Positions 1-13,100 of a stretch of 64,000 bases of DNA are shown here, one piece after another. Numbering within the stretch: position 1 is the first letter of the stretch; each line of letters begins with the position of its first letter. The notes below the pieces were generated by a model. That model had not been told where the DNA came from. It saw only the letters and a list, made by a program, of their open reading frames with translations, and did no database searches. A program made the position numbers and the translations under genes. Source of the DNA: Euborellia annulipes (lineage: Eukaryota; Arthropoda; Insecta; Dermaptera; Anisolabididae); NCBI GenBank assembly GCA_023213315.1, contig JAKCPI010007844.1, positions 43,486-107,485 on the forward strand, in the 5' to 3' direction.

Positions 1-60
1 AGAAATTACTTATATAATATTTAAGATACTTATATATTTGTGGCGCCGAATTTGGGTACA

Positions 61-160
61 TTTCTTATGGAATTCATTCAATCATTTGAAATAAATAGGG
101 ATGGGGTCTAAATGGCCTTAGATGCCAAAAAAGACCTTTTAAAAAAAAAAAAAATTTTCT
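61..160 (+). repeat. SINE family 2 tail fragment
   Basis: ATTTGAAATAAATAGGGATG, GGGTCTAAATGGCCTTAGATGC then an A-rich end; the same tail recurs at 31510-31603 and 38195-38275 and, reversed, at 22549-22870, 41080-41135 and 53915-54056. Confidence 0.6.
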
Positions 161-176
161 AGTAATCTTAATTTTT

Positions 177-478
177 TTTCCACCACTCACACCCTTTTCC
201 CATACACACGGACTTTTCAGCAACTCAGGCCATATAAGACTTTTAAGATACTAATATTTTTAATAGATATATTGGAGGTCCAAGCTTGACCATTTGGTAA
301 CCAAAAAGAAAGGTGTAGTGGCGAGCTGACCTACTATACCATTTGGCTTAAATGCCTGGACCCTCAATAGATATATTCATAAATAATGGTTATAGTAAAA
401 AAAAAGTCTTATATGGCCTAAGTTGCCGAAAAGACTGAGTGTATTGTGGTGAGTGTGAGTGTTAAAAAAAAAAAACTA
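177..478. repeat. Two SINE family 1 tails in inverted orientation
   Basis: Left arm reads CACTCACACC...AGTCTTTT-like text and right arm AAAGTCTTATATGGCC...GAGTGTGAGTGTT; these are the same SINE 3' region facing each other, with a rearranged centre. Confidence 0.6.
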
Positions 479-520
479 CCCCTATATTGTTATTGGGGGA
501 TTGAGACGGAGAACTAAATT

Positions 521-648
521 GCCCTCGGGCCTTGGTGTAGTGGCCAGTCCTCTAAAGTGCTGGCCAATTGTAACAAGCGTCGCGGGTTCGCATCCCGTCT
601 CATGCTAAATGGCCTTCGATGTCGAAAAAGACCTTAATTAAAATAAAA
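521..648 (+). mobile_element. tRNA-derived SINE with target duplication
   Basis: A-box-like text (CCTTGGTGTAGTGGCCAG) and B box GGGTTCGCATCCC, followed by the family 2 tail. GAACTAAAT occurs before (512-520) and after the A-rich end (~650), the expected target duplication of LINE-driven insertion. The region 649-853 holds nothing else I can identify. Confidence 0.7.
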
Positions 649-853
649 AAGAACTAAATAAATAAAATCAATATCAAACAAACTTCCTTTTGGTGTTTTG
701 TTTGTTTTCAAAGTTTAAAATTGATATATCTGAGAATATATTTGTGGATTAGTACTATCTGCGCCAGTGTCCACTTCAAATAATATTATTTTAAAAGAGA
801 AAGAAAGATCATTTTGTTCTTAACCAATACTGAGGGTATTTTGAGGATCTCAC

Positions 854-1140
854 CTGGACAAGACATCGTTTGCAGAGATCGGCTTTGACAAGTGATTTGG
901 CTACCCATCGTGCAGCATATGCAGCGGAACGATCAACTTTAGTGAAGTCTTTACCACTAAACGCCCCCCTCCATGAGCTCCCCAACCTCCATATGTGTCA
1001 ACTATAATCTTGCGACCTGTGAGTCCAGCATCTGATTGAGGTCCTCCTACGACGAAGAGGCCACAAGGATTTATATGGAAAACGGTGCGGTCATCCAAAT
1101 AACGTTCGGGAATTACTTCCCGAATCACTCGTTCCATAAC
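854..1140 (-). CDS. Sam-S: Sam-S coding exon 7, with a one-base frame break
   Basis: Encodes [20 protein letters not shown] through [20 protein letters not shown] and AHGGG, then in the next frame [20 protein letters not shown] through CKRCLVQ. Acceptor TTAG|GTT, donor CCAG|GTGAGA. The exon is 287 nt; 288 are needed. The missing base is in the G run (C run 964-969 on the plus strand) between AHGGG and AFSG, so the published frame reads GGGRLVV instead. Every other junction in the gene is intact, so a homopolymer sequencing or assembly error is the likeliest cause; a real lesion would truncate the enzyme at the active-site lid. Confidence 0.92.
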
Positions 1141-4100
1141 CTAAAACAAAAATATTACAAATAATTTTACTATGAGTATTAATTTTTACTTTCTCTTACC
1201 TATATATATAATATATAGAGATAAAGTATTGTGTCAAGTCAAAAATTCTATGTCGAGATTTTGATGTTTTGAGGTGAAGGGTGATCTGTCTGTCTGTGTT
1301 TATGGGTGTGTAACGATTTTGAGGATGAAGGAATTGAGCTACAAGAATGAAATTTGATATTTAAGTTAGGTACCCTTTTGATTAAAATTCATAAATCAAC
1401 TATTTTTTATATGCCCTTGAAAAAGTATGTCAGTAAAATTTTTCGAGAAAATTGTTTGAAGTAGGCCTACACTTTTACTGATGTATTTCAGATTTTTCAA
1501 ATTCACTTTTCGGGTCTTCCTTCCATAGACCTAAGGTTAAATTCCTATGGGGGATGCATGGATATTTCGATTCAAAAGGGAGCCCCTGGGGTCTCCCGTG
1601 GATTAGGATTCTGTATTTAACAGCGGTTCCCATGGGCGTAGCCAGGAGGAGGGAGGGAGGGGCCTTTGCACCCCAATTTTTATAAATGGAGGTTTACTTC
1701 TTTTAAATTCGTATGATGAAGTTCACTATAATTAAATCAAAGTAAGTTACTTTATTATACAGAAATTTTATTGCCAGACAACTAACTGTTGTGTACCCAT
1801 CTCACAGTTTCGGTCCAAAAGGACCATCATCAGGCCTGTTTGTATGTACATGTATGTTTCAGGCCTGATGATTGTTCTTTTCGGATCGAAACTGTGAGAT
1901 GGGTACACAACAGTTAGTTGTCTGGCAATAAAATTTCTGTATAATAAAGTAACATACTTTGATTTAATTATAGTGAACTTCATCATACGAATTTAAAAGA
2001 AGTAAACCTCCAATTATAAAAATTTAAAATTATATATATACACTGGGCGGCATATCAAAAAAGGTTGGGAACCGCTGGTATATAAAATATGAGATCAAAA
2101 TTTTTAAAAATAACCATAGTTTAATTTCAATCAGTCAATATTTAAAATGCAAGTTTGGACTAAGGTGATATGGGAAACTAAATATATCTTGACACAAAAA
2201 AAAATTCCGCTGTGGGACCATTCATACCAGATTTGTTATTTTCTTATATTGAATGAATAGTGTAATATTTAATATTCATATCGATTTTAATAAATCTCCA
2301 CGAGGTGAATGAGGTCTGCCCTTATATTCTGTAAAATTCACCTATATATGTAAATTATTTTATTTTAGAATTTATCAAAGAAAATTATGAAATTTTTATT
2401 TACAATTAAATTATTACCTGTTTACGTAATTCTTCCAATTCAATTTTCTCAGAATGTTGCACTGAAACAACAAGTGTGTGTACTCGAAGAGGAATGCATG
2501 CTCCTTGGCGCATATAATATTCGCATGTGACCTTAAAAAAAAAAAAAAAAAAAAAACTATATTAAAGATGTTTTACTTAATTTAATAAAACGTTTAGTAA
2601 TAAACATATTTTCTGAATACTCTTAACTTGAATTTCTATAATATTTTATTTTTCTAATTACACTACTCGGCAAAATGAAATTTTTTTTCGAGCCCCGAGA
2701 TAATTCCTTCAGATTCTTAAGTAAAATGACCTCCTGAATAAAAATATGGCCTTCGTTTTCCCCTACCAAGTTCCGTTTTCAGGGGACAGCTCCCTACTTA
2801 TTTCCACCCCTTTTCGTTAATCTTAGGACCATGATTTAAATTTGGAGGAATGAAAAGGAATATTTTAGCCTTAATATTTCTTCAGAAGGTCTAAAGAGGT
2901 GAAAAGTTCAAAAACATGGATCCCCTGGATCCAGGGGGGGGGGTGGGAGAGGATTTTGTCCCTCAAATTGCAAAAAACCATTAAAAATTATAGATATTTT
3001 CTGTTTTTTTTTTTTCGCCGTTTTTTCTCTGGTTTTCTACATATTCCATCTAACAGACCTCCCTCATCCTTCCCTAAACATCCCTCAACAAAAAAAAAAA
3101 ATATATATAGGATAGTCAGGTGTGAGCGATTCCTAAGCTCTCGCAAGAAGATGTAAGATTTACAGCTCCACGCTGCGCAGTTGGTCAAATTCGCAAATAT
3201 TGAAGAACATGAAAGAATGTGTATAATTTTAAATTTGTAAAGATCCGCACAAAAAAAAGATAATTATATTTGAGAATTCGACCGACTGTGCAACGTGGAG
3301 CTGTGAAGCTTACATCTCCTTGCGAGGGCTTCGAGATCGCTCACGCTTCACCCGCTTTATCCTTTTGTTTGAGGGATGTTTAAGGGAGGGTGAGGGAGGT
3401 CTGTTAGCTGGAATATGTAGAAAAGCAGTGAAAAAACTGCGAAAAAAAAATTGATAATTTTTAATGAGTGTTTTGCAATTTGAATGATAAAATCCTTCCC
3501 CACATCCCCACCCCCCTTGGTAAATAAATAACGTTTTGTTTTTAAGAAAAATTAATTATTAATGATTTTCTCTAAAACTTGTACATTGCCCCTTTCAAAG
3601 TATTCTCCTTGAGAAGCTATACTTATAATTTTTTTGACAGCTGTTTCCCCAGATAGAAGAATAGTGGGAATTCAAATTTTCTTTTTTTAATTTATGCGTT
3701 TTTTTTTTTAATTTCTTTAGTTGATTCAAATCTCTTGCCTTTCAAGGCTCTCTTGAATTTTTCAAACAGAAGAAAGTCCGCTAGGGCTAGGGGATGACGG
3801 TCATAGAGTATTTTTTTGTATTGATACTAATAATAATGTGTGAATTAGTGAGTGTGTGATGCACCATGACAACGCACATGGTGGCCGGAGGGGTTGGGGG
3901 GGGAAAGAAACTATTTAATCTGAGTTGCTCATTCGTTATTGCACAAAATGCGCTATGACAGTCAATTCCCAGCTTCCATTCTCAACAGAGCTGATCCCTG
4001 TTCACTTTCTTATTTCTGAAACTCAAAAGGTGAAACTAAAGGACAGAGATTTGACTCATATTTTTAAAAAAAATCATAGAAAGGAAAAAACAACTTCAGA

Positions 4101-7100
4101 AGATGATTTTTCAATGTCCTCTTAACATTGGAAACAACTGTCAAGTTAATTGTTAGGAGAGTATTTTGAAGGGCAATTCCAATAACTTAGGCTGGTCGTC
4201 TACTGGAAGTGCAAACGCGCGACCGCTACAAGAGCGATAATCTGTAGTCGACAACAAGAGTCGCGGCTACACGCGACAGGGCTCGTATAGTGCACGCGAC
4301 TTCGCGCTGCATTTGATATAAAATATCTTATACATTTCTAAGTGAATTTAAAACATATCCATATCATTTGAATAAATAATTAAATTTAAATATAAAACCA
4401 AGATAAAAATGTGAAAAATTATTTATTTTCGCTAATTTTAAAATAATCTTATTTTGTCCCACAAATTGAATATCGACATTTTTGTCTTTGTTTTATTTAA
4501 TTGCATCAATTTATTAACAAGAAATAGTGTTGTGGGTTTTTTTTGCAGGGAAGAGTATTTTAGATTGAAAAAACACAGGAATAATAGCGACAGCGGGCTA
4601 GAGATCCCATTTATTTGGATTTGGGATCTGTAGCGCGTTGTCGCTCGGAGTGAATAGTCGCGTGTTGTCGCACGTTGTAGTGGACGAGCTTCAATTAATT
4701 CACACACATTGGGATCTGTAGCACGTTTACGCTTATTACCGCTCGTGTAGTGTAAGCACGATGACGCACGTTTACGCTTCCAGTAGACGACCAGTCTTGT
4801 TTTTAAAAAAATCAGTGCTCAAACTTTTTGATTATCTATGGGACATATTAAAAATTTTAGAAATAGCAACAGAAAAAGTTGATGAGTTAAGCTTGTTAGT
4901 TATAGTCAGAATTTTCAAATAGGTTTATATATATACAGTATATATAGGGACTATATATATATATTGTATAAACCCCATCACTAAGATGACAAATTTGGAA
5001 AATTATATTTATTTGGATAGAATCATAATTGTGATAAATTATTAATTAAAATGTTTATTTCCTAAAGTTCAACTTTAAATTTTAATTGAATAAAAATGAC
5101 TTTTCTCAGTTGTAAATTTCAATCATGGTTGATCAAGAGTAGCAAATACAAAAAACAAACATCATTGAAAAATCATTTGCACATTATCGATAGAAATATA
5201 ATACGTTTTCGTTTTTTATTATTATATATATTTATATTATATAATACGTTTTGTTTTATATTATCGATAGAAATATAATACGTTTTCTTTATAAAACAAA
5301 AAATTAATTTTTTGGTTAAATGAATTTTGTTAGCGTCAGAATATTTCATCTAAAATTGTTTATGCTTCATTTTATTATTTCGATCTCAAAGTTTTAATTT
5401 AGTTTGATCTGCTACAAGAAAAACTTCCACATATTCATTAATTGTTTAAATATGAATTAATAACAAATAAAAAATGTTATATAAAAATAATACCTGAGTC
5501 TTGCTATCGGGTCGAGCCCACCAAAATTCACCATTGCGCCTAAGCTCGGCCAATTTTTGATTTAAACTGTGGGCAAGAACAACTGTGAGGGGCATGCATT
5601 GTTCAGTTTCATCTGTAGCATAGCCGAACATCAAGCCCTTAAAATAAAAAAAAGTATAATTAATTAATTAATATTTTAATTAAAAAAAATAAAATTATTT
5701 AATATATTAGATTAGAAAATAATTTTCAAGATAATGTCTAATATTAAATTGATTAAAAATATAAATAATATATATAATTATGTAGTATATCTATTGTATA
5801 GCATGTTAATATAGATAAACAATAAAATTTATGGAATTAAATGAACATTTTTTATATAATGAGAAAGATTAAACCAAGATTTTAAGCTAATAACAAATAT
5901 TCAAAATGTATCAATAAATAAAATGATTCCCTTATTAGTAGAAACCCTAACAAACATGCAAATTGTTAAATTTAATATTACAAACCCATTAGATGAATTA
6001 TAAGGAATTCAGAATATAGGGAAAGTTTTTATTTAATTTAATATCATCTGGGATTTTATAAGTGTCTATGCGCTTTTTTTAATGTTGATATATTAAGAGA
6101 AATATAAAAAAAGAAAAAGATTGTAGCTTAACGCCAAGCGTAATAAAATATTTTTTTTTTTTTTTTTATAAACCACAACCAATTAAAATAAATATAGGAT
6201 TTGTTGGTAGATGAGGTGTCACCTGGTCTCCGGCGCCTACGTCGTCATTATCACGATTGAGATGAACTCCGGCAGCAATATTTGGAGACTGTTGGTCAAG
6301 AGCCACGAGAACATTGCAGATCTTGTAGTCGAAACCTGTATGTGGAGTGGGCAAGGCGCCAAAAAGGCTTTAATCATGGCCAAGGTTACCAATAAAAAGA
6401 GAAATCAACGGGAAATGTAAATATTATGATTTTTCTCAGTAAAATTTTTTATAATCATGGTTTATCAAGAGTAGCAAATACTTGATATATATATATCCAT
6501 CATTGAAAAATCATAAAATATAGAAATTTATATCTTTTATATATATATATCTGTCGGGCGAAAGTTTTGAGTACTATATTGTAATCAATATTTGTTGCTT
6601 CTACAATGATCAAATTGGTGTTGTACAGTGAACGCCAAAGTTAAGTCCCACCCATGCGTTTTCTACTTGTGATTATTCATTGTTTTTATAAAAGAAAATG
6701 AAAATTTTTATTGGAAATTTTCAAGGTTTGAACCATGAAAGTTTCCATTAAAAAAATATATAATATTTTTTTAAAAACAATAAAATAATCACAAGTAGGA
6801 AACGCATGGATGGGACTTAATATTGTCCCTTCTAATACTGTACATCAACAAACAGCTCAGAACAACTACATATGTGATGCGGAAAGTGAAAAGGGACCTC
6901 TCGTCGGAAATTTCACAAATTGAGTTATTGATATATTATTGTAGAGGATAATTTCCTGAACATTTTAAGACCAAAAGCACTAAGATATTCTCAAAAACTA
7001 AAAAATGTACAGTCTTTCAAAAACGGGATTTTGAGAAAAACTATTTATTTACTACATTTAAGGTTACTAAATCGATTATTTTGTAGTATTTATCGGATTC

Positions 7101-10100
7101 CTAACGCTAAAATTACCGAATAAACCTGTATAGGAAATATTGAAGAATCGTATTCAATTGAAACTCAAATTAGCTAATTCGAATAAAATGCCCTTACCGA
7201 TAATTTTACTTCGGCGACAAGAGGTCCCTTTTCACTTTCCGCATCACATATTTATCTCCTTCTTGTCTTAAGATCAAAAAAAGAAAACTTTTCTGGTCTC
7301 TTCCAAACACTTGTAGCGTTTCAGTTCCTAACCATTTCAAAATATTTGAAAATTAAAAAAATGCAGCTACCTTTGTTATGATAAAATTTTTTTTATTATA
7401 AATGCTACACTTCTATTACCTAAATTTAGAAAAATTTGTATATTTCAAAAAACCCATTTCTAGAAAGTTGTCTTTTCGGGATGCTAAAAAGCGAATGCAC
7501 TTCTGTTTCAAATATAGTCATCAGAAATAGTTGTTTTATTTATTTATTTATTTTTTTAATATAGAATTGAACTTCAAGATCTAGGAGCTATCTTTTTCCA
7601 AATAAAATGATTATAATGAAGTCACCATTTCAGGTAAGGTTTAAATGTTTTATTTCAAATACAACCAACTTTAAGTTTTCTCAAATAAATATCTATAAGG
7701 ATAAACTCAAACTTATGACCGACAGTGTTGATATTCAAATTGACGTTTTATTAGATATACTAATATTTATGAGTTATTTTTTTACAAATGATATATATAT
7801 ATATACATGGAAAACCTTTCAAGAAAAAATATTTATTTATCAACAAATTAAAATAAAAACAATTTTAATAAATTACGATGTTAATATTTATTTTTTAATT
7901 AAAATGATCAATATTTAAATTTATCAAACAAGTTTTACATCTCATGTTGATTAGTATATCTAATAGATATTAAACTATTTCCTTTAATCATTAAGTTCAA
8001 ATATTTTTTTTTTAATTGAATGATAAAAGAAAATAATAGTTTATTAAGATATAGAAAAAGAAATAGGCAAAGAAGGAAACATTTTAAGTGAACTATTTTA
8101 AAAATAAATAGCAACTTATGATATGATCAAATTCCATGTTCCTATCATATTTATTTTTGGTCTCTTTTTCTGAATTTGTTTATTTCCGATAACTCAAGAA
8201 CATTTGAATAATGTATGTGAAATATTCTTTTGTCTTATTTTAGGTAATTTGAGTAACAACTTAAAAGCCAGTGTTTCATTATTCATTTATATATGACTTT
8301 CGCTCAAGCCTCAACGATATATTAGAATATGGGGTCAATTTCAATAAGCATCAGCAGTTTCATAATTCCATGTGCATATATGAAATATATATAAACAAGA
8401 ACATGGGAAGCATAAACTTATAAAAAAAGATTCAGTTGAGAATTACCGCAACTAAACTAATTTTGAAGATTTCTGAACAAAATATATTTAATTCCAAACC
8501 AAAATTATCAATTCTATTTATCAGGTAATTATATTATTCTATCAGGTGGAGTAATTTAGAGTAATAATAAGTTCGGTGACGGTCAATATTAAAGCACGCC
8601 CATGCGTTTTCTCATGTGATTAATTCATTGTTTCTAAATAAAAAAATTTGTTATGGAAAATCTTTTGGTTCAAACGCAAAAGAGAAATGTAGATTTCCAA
8701 TTTCGTTTATAAAAACTATTAAATAATCACAAAACAAAATGGATGTGATTTTATTTTGACCTTCATCGTACTTTAAAAAATCTGTCATTTTCTATATATT
8801 GATTAAATTTAATATTTTCATCAGATTTATTAAATATTTGGATTTTTTTATAACAAAATGCCCCATTATATCTTGTTAAAATATTTGGGAAGACCATAAG
8901 TATGTCAATGATTTACGGCTACAAATATTAACTGAGTTTTAAAAAAATTATAGACCTATAGTAAACAAAAACGAATTTTCAGATATCAAAATAGTTTCAA
9001 AGTTAAGTGAATAAATGTAATTTAAGTAATACCGTATATCAAAAATAAAAATAAAAAATATAAATAAATTTTTCAAGTATTCCTGTAGTCGAGTAGCGCA
9101 CAGACAGAAAGAAAATATAGGAAAGACGGCGTGAATAGATCGGGAGAGTGGGTTATTTTTGAAACGTTTGGGAGGAGAGCCAAGCATGCTACGTCCTAGT
9201 TTTTGTCTATCTGTAATCAAAGTTCAGGTGATCCCGAGGTGTTCATTGCTTTTTAATAATCAGACATCTTAAGATAAATTAATAAAATATTTAAAAAAAA
9301 AAGAGTTAAATGTTAACTTAATTAAAATTTTAGTTCAAACCATAGGTGGCGATTTAGAGTTTTTTGGTTTTAAGGGTTAATTATATTAAAAAATGTATTT
9401 ATAATCTAGAGTATATAATTATACTCTAAGGATAAATGGGTTAAAAAAGAAACGGGGACAAGTACTAGAAATCAAGACAAGAATAATAAAAAATTATTTT
9501 AGAAACTTCCCATATGCTTTCGATTATTGAATCTTAAAACTTCACTTTCAGTTTTTTATTTTGCACTAATATGAGGTAAATATAAACATAAAATCGTTTA
9601 TTAAGTCCTTCTCTCACTTTGTGTTCACAATTTATCTACATGTCAAGATAATAAATAAATAATTAATTTATAAAGCAATGATATATATATATATATATTT
9701 TTTTTTATACTAATATATATGTATGTTCTGGAAGGTTTCCGCGACCGGATGTATGCGAAGATAAGTTTTCTCGGGTTAAGTCGCGTCTCAACATCACACG
9801 CGACTTGTCCCGAGGAAACTTATCTTCGCATATATATATATATATCTCAACGAACTCGTTTTCTGTCGTTAACATTATCTATCATTTTAATTTAAGTTCT
9901 GACGAATCTATGAATAAAATGCTTTGCTATGTTCAACTCTAAGATATTACTCGGCTGTAGACTTTGAATTGGGTATAGGAGACTTTGCAGCCAAGGAATT
10001 AAATATAAAACTTTTTTTTAATTATTAACCGTCGACGTTTCGGTCGCATGTCACGACGTTCCTCAGGACGATTAATTGTTAGACTGTCAACCTTGTATTC

Positions 10101-13100
10101 TAACAATTAATCGTCCTGAGGAAGGTCGTGACTTGCGACAGAAACGTCGTCGGTTAATAATTAAATAAAAGTTTTTTATTTAATTCCTTGGCTGCAAAGT
10201 CTCCTATACCCAATTATAATTTTATATGCTGATTTTGTTTCTAATTCACATTTCTATTTTATTTTTATTTTGCGTCTGATATATTGATTGGGCCGCAAAA
10301 ATTCATTTCGGGCCGCGAGTTTGACACCCCTGATTTAGATCATTTATTATGTTCTATCTACCTCAAATGATAAAGGTCTGAAATGATTTATAATTACAGC
10401 TTAATTAAGCTCATATTGAAGAAAGATTCATGGGTCTGACATACTACATATTGTGCAAATACCAATAACCAATTAAAATAAATCTTTAGGAAGTTTCTAA
10501 AGTGTAACTAATGATAATAATAAAAAAATTTAATATTAGTGCTTGAATTTTTTCCTAAAATCGCCATCCATAGTTCCGATGTTAATCTTTGGTTAATCAT
10601 TCATATATCACAAATGGAATTTTATTAAATTTGAAATATATGAATTAATTTTGATTGACCTAAGATTTTGATTAATAATGATTGATGTTCAATTTAGAAA
10701 AATCGTGAGTTAGTGATTTTTGATGTGTTTGTTTTTTTTTTCTTTTTCTTTAATAAAATTTGTTTGTAAAATCATCAAATAAAAAAAAGGCACCCCATAA
10801 AAGCATAGACACAACAAGACAAATGTGTCTTAGCAGACAAAATTAAATTTCCCAAAGAATTCTCCGAAAACCCGAGCATAAGTTGGGTCTACCTGGTCCC
10901 CTGCCCCTATCTCCATATCATCCTTGTTGGTGTGCACTCCGTCGGCGATATTAGGGCTCTGCTCCTCCACCGCAATGAGAAGATTCAGCGTGTTGTAGTC
11001 GAAACCTAATTGAACATGTATAACTCTCTGGATATATATTCCCGAAAGAGTAATAGGAAAATAGGTAACTTAGACAAACATTAATATTTTTTCCCATAAT
11101 TCATTTGGCTTAGCTCTTTTTTTTAGTTTGTTATAACAATGAAATGAAATTGAAGGAAAACAGGTTGTTTAAAATAAGTAGATAAAATTTATTGCTATTA
11201 GAAGAGGAAAGCATTAGATAAGAAATAAAGAAAAATGAGAGGTAAATAGTAATTTTACCCTTTGATGAGTCGTCATAACCAATGTGTTTGACTGTGTCGC
11301 GGACAACTTTCTGATAATCGACATTTGCTTTTGAAGAGATTTCGCCACAGAGAAGAATCATTCCTGTCTTGGTGACTGTTTCTATATATATAAAAAAAAT
11401 AAAAATTATTAAAAATATTATAATATAAAATTTAAATTTAAATATTATTGTATATATATAAATATTTAGAATAGACTAACTCAACTGGATATGTATGTAT
11501 ATAATGTAAAATTGTAGTTAAAAACATGTAAAAAAAAAAATAAGAAAAATGACCATGAATGTCTTAAATATGTATATGGGAAACTCACTCATTTGTATAA
11601 CCAAAATGCTAAAACAAATAAATGTTTAATATTATTATTATTAAATATTTAGAACAAAAATCAAATAAATTAGATACGTAGGGCTATAGGGGTATCCACA
11701 AGGGGGGGGGGGGGGGTTCGAACCCCCCACCCTCCCCATGGGACCCAAGCCATGACTAGATATTTAAGCTCTATAAAACAAATTATATTTCATTTCATAG
11801 AGGGTAAGAGAAAGGAAATATAATAATTCACTCTAGTTAAAAAAAAAAAAACCAAAATGATTTATAAATACCCTAAAATAATCTCAAATTTTTCAAACGT
11901 TTGAAAAAACTTTCTTGAACCACCCCATCAATTTTATTCCCATCATGTTGACGTTTGGATCCCGGTTGGGATAATCCTCAATTAACACCCATCTCTTCTG
12001 AGGATGATCCCAACCGGGATCGAAACGTCAACATGATGGGGATAATAATGAAATACGACTAGCTGCGGATTTTCTTCTCCTTTTCACCTATCCACAAATA
12101 AATTAAACTGGCATAAATGCGAGTAAAAGTTTTGTTTTTCTCATGTTAAGTTTGATTTTATTTTGAGGGACCAATGCCATCCATAGTTTGAGTTTGTTCG
12201 AGTACTATGATTAAAAAACGTTTTGGAGTCTTGGCAGGAAAAAGTAAGAGAATAACCAGTTTCAATTTTTTCTCTCAACTCAAACTCAATTTCATGCAAT
12301 TTTTTTGCTTAATGAATTCCATTCATAGCGCGAAATTAAGATCAATGATTAGTTTAATAAAATCTAAAAAAAATTTAAAGCTATGTTTATTTATATACAT
12401 ATACATAGTATATTCATAGAGGAATTTTTTTTTTTTAAATTTATTTTAGAGAATTTTGCCATCAGTGAGTTCAATTTAAGAGATTGTAGTGATTACTTTT
12501 CAAGCCGGTTCGACGGCTTTTTTTGAAATAAAAAAATTATATACCGGTATAATACAATAATTATAAATTTTCAACGTCTAGAGATGATTGTCAAAAATTC
12601 TTGGAATTTGTTAATTTCAAAATTAAAAATCGAAAAATGTGTAAAATAAGTTTTTATAAGGATCTTTAACAAATTCTAGTTTTGTGTGTGTATCAATGTT
12701 AGAGGGGTGGGTGTAAGATCACATATGAGTCACAAAAAGTAGTCGGAAATTTCTGATGACTTAAATTAGAATGGTAGAAAAAAATGAAACTGATGATATG
12801 ACATAAGAAAAGGTTATACAAATAAGACATGCCTGGTTACAAATTTAGACAAGGAATAATGGGGTTGGACAATAATTAACCAGCAGTTTATCGCTTCACC
12901 TGACTCCAACCCCATTACTCTACTCATCCCAGCCTATTTGACAATGAAATCGAATAATTAATGGATTTTTTTATAAATGAAAATTTTTATTAAAATATTT
13001 TTGGGAAAATATTAAATATATGTGAGGTTTTAAATGAAAGAAATATTAGAATTTCGATATATAACGGGTTATTAGCCCATCATCACGAGTTATGTACAGT

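Larger units (their letters stand above)
9962..10222. mobile_element. Fold-back element carrying hammerhead motifs on both strands
   Basis: Arms 9962-10077 and 10105-10222 share TTGGGTATAGGAGACTTTGC and its inverse. The two hammerhead-like cores sit at the inner ends, 3' ends pointing outward. Confidence 0.75.

Noticed and set aside
1800..1890. Hammerhead in the 1674-2025 palindrome
   Set aside because: CTGATGA and stem II are present but GAAAC is followed by TGTG, so the cleavage position would be G, and no stem I can be formed; treated as decayed.
7607..7918. 103-codon open frame
   Set aside because: Ile/Asn/Lys/Phe-rich with no motif; expected by chance in AT-rich intron.
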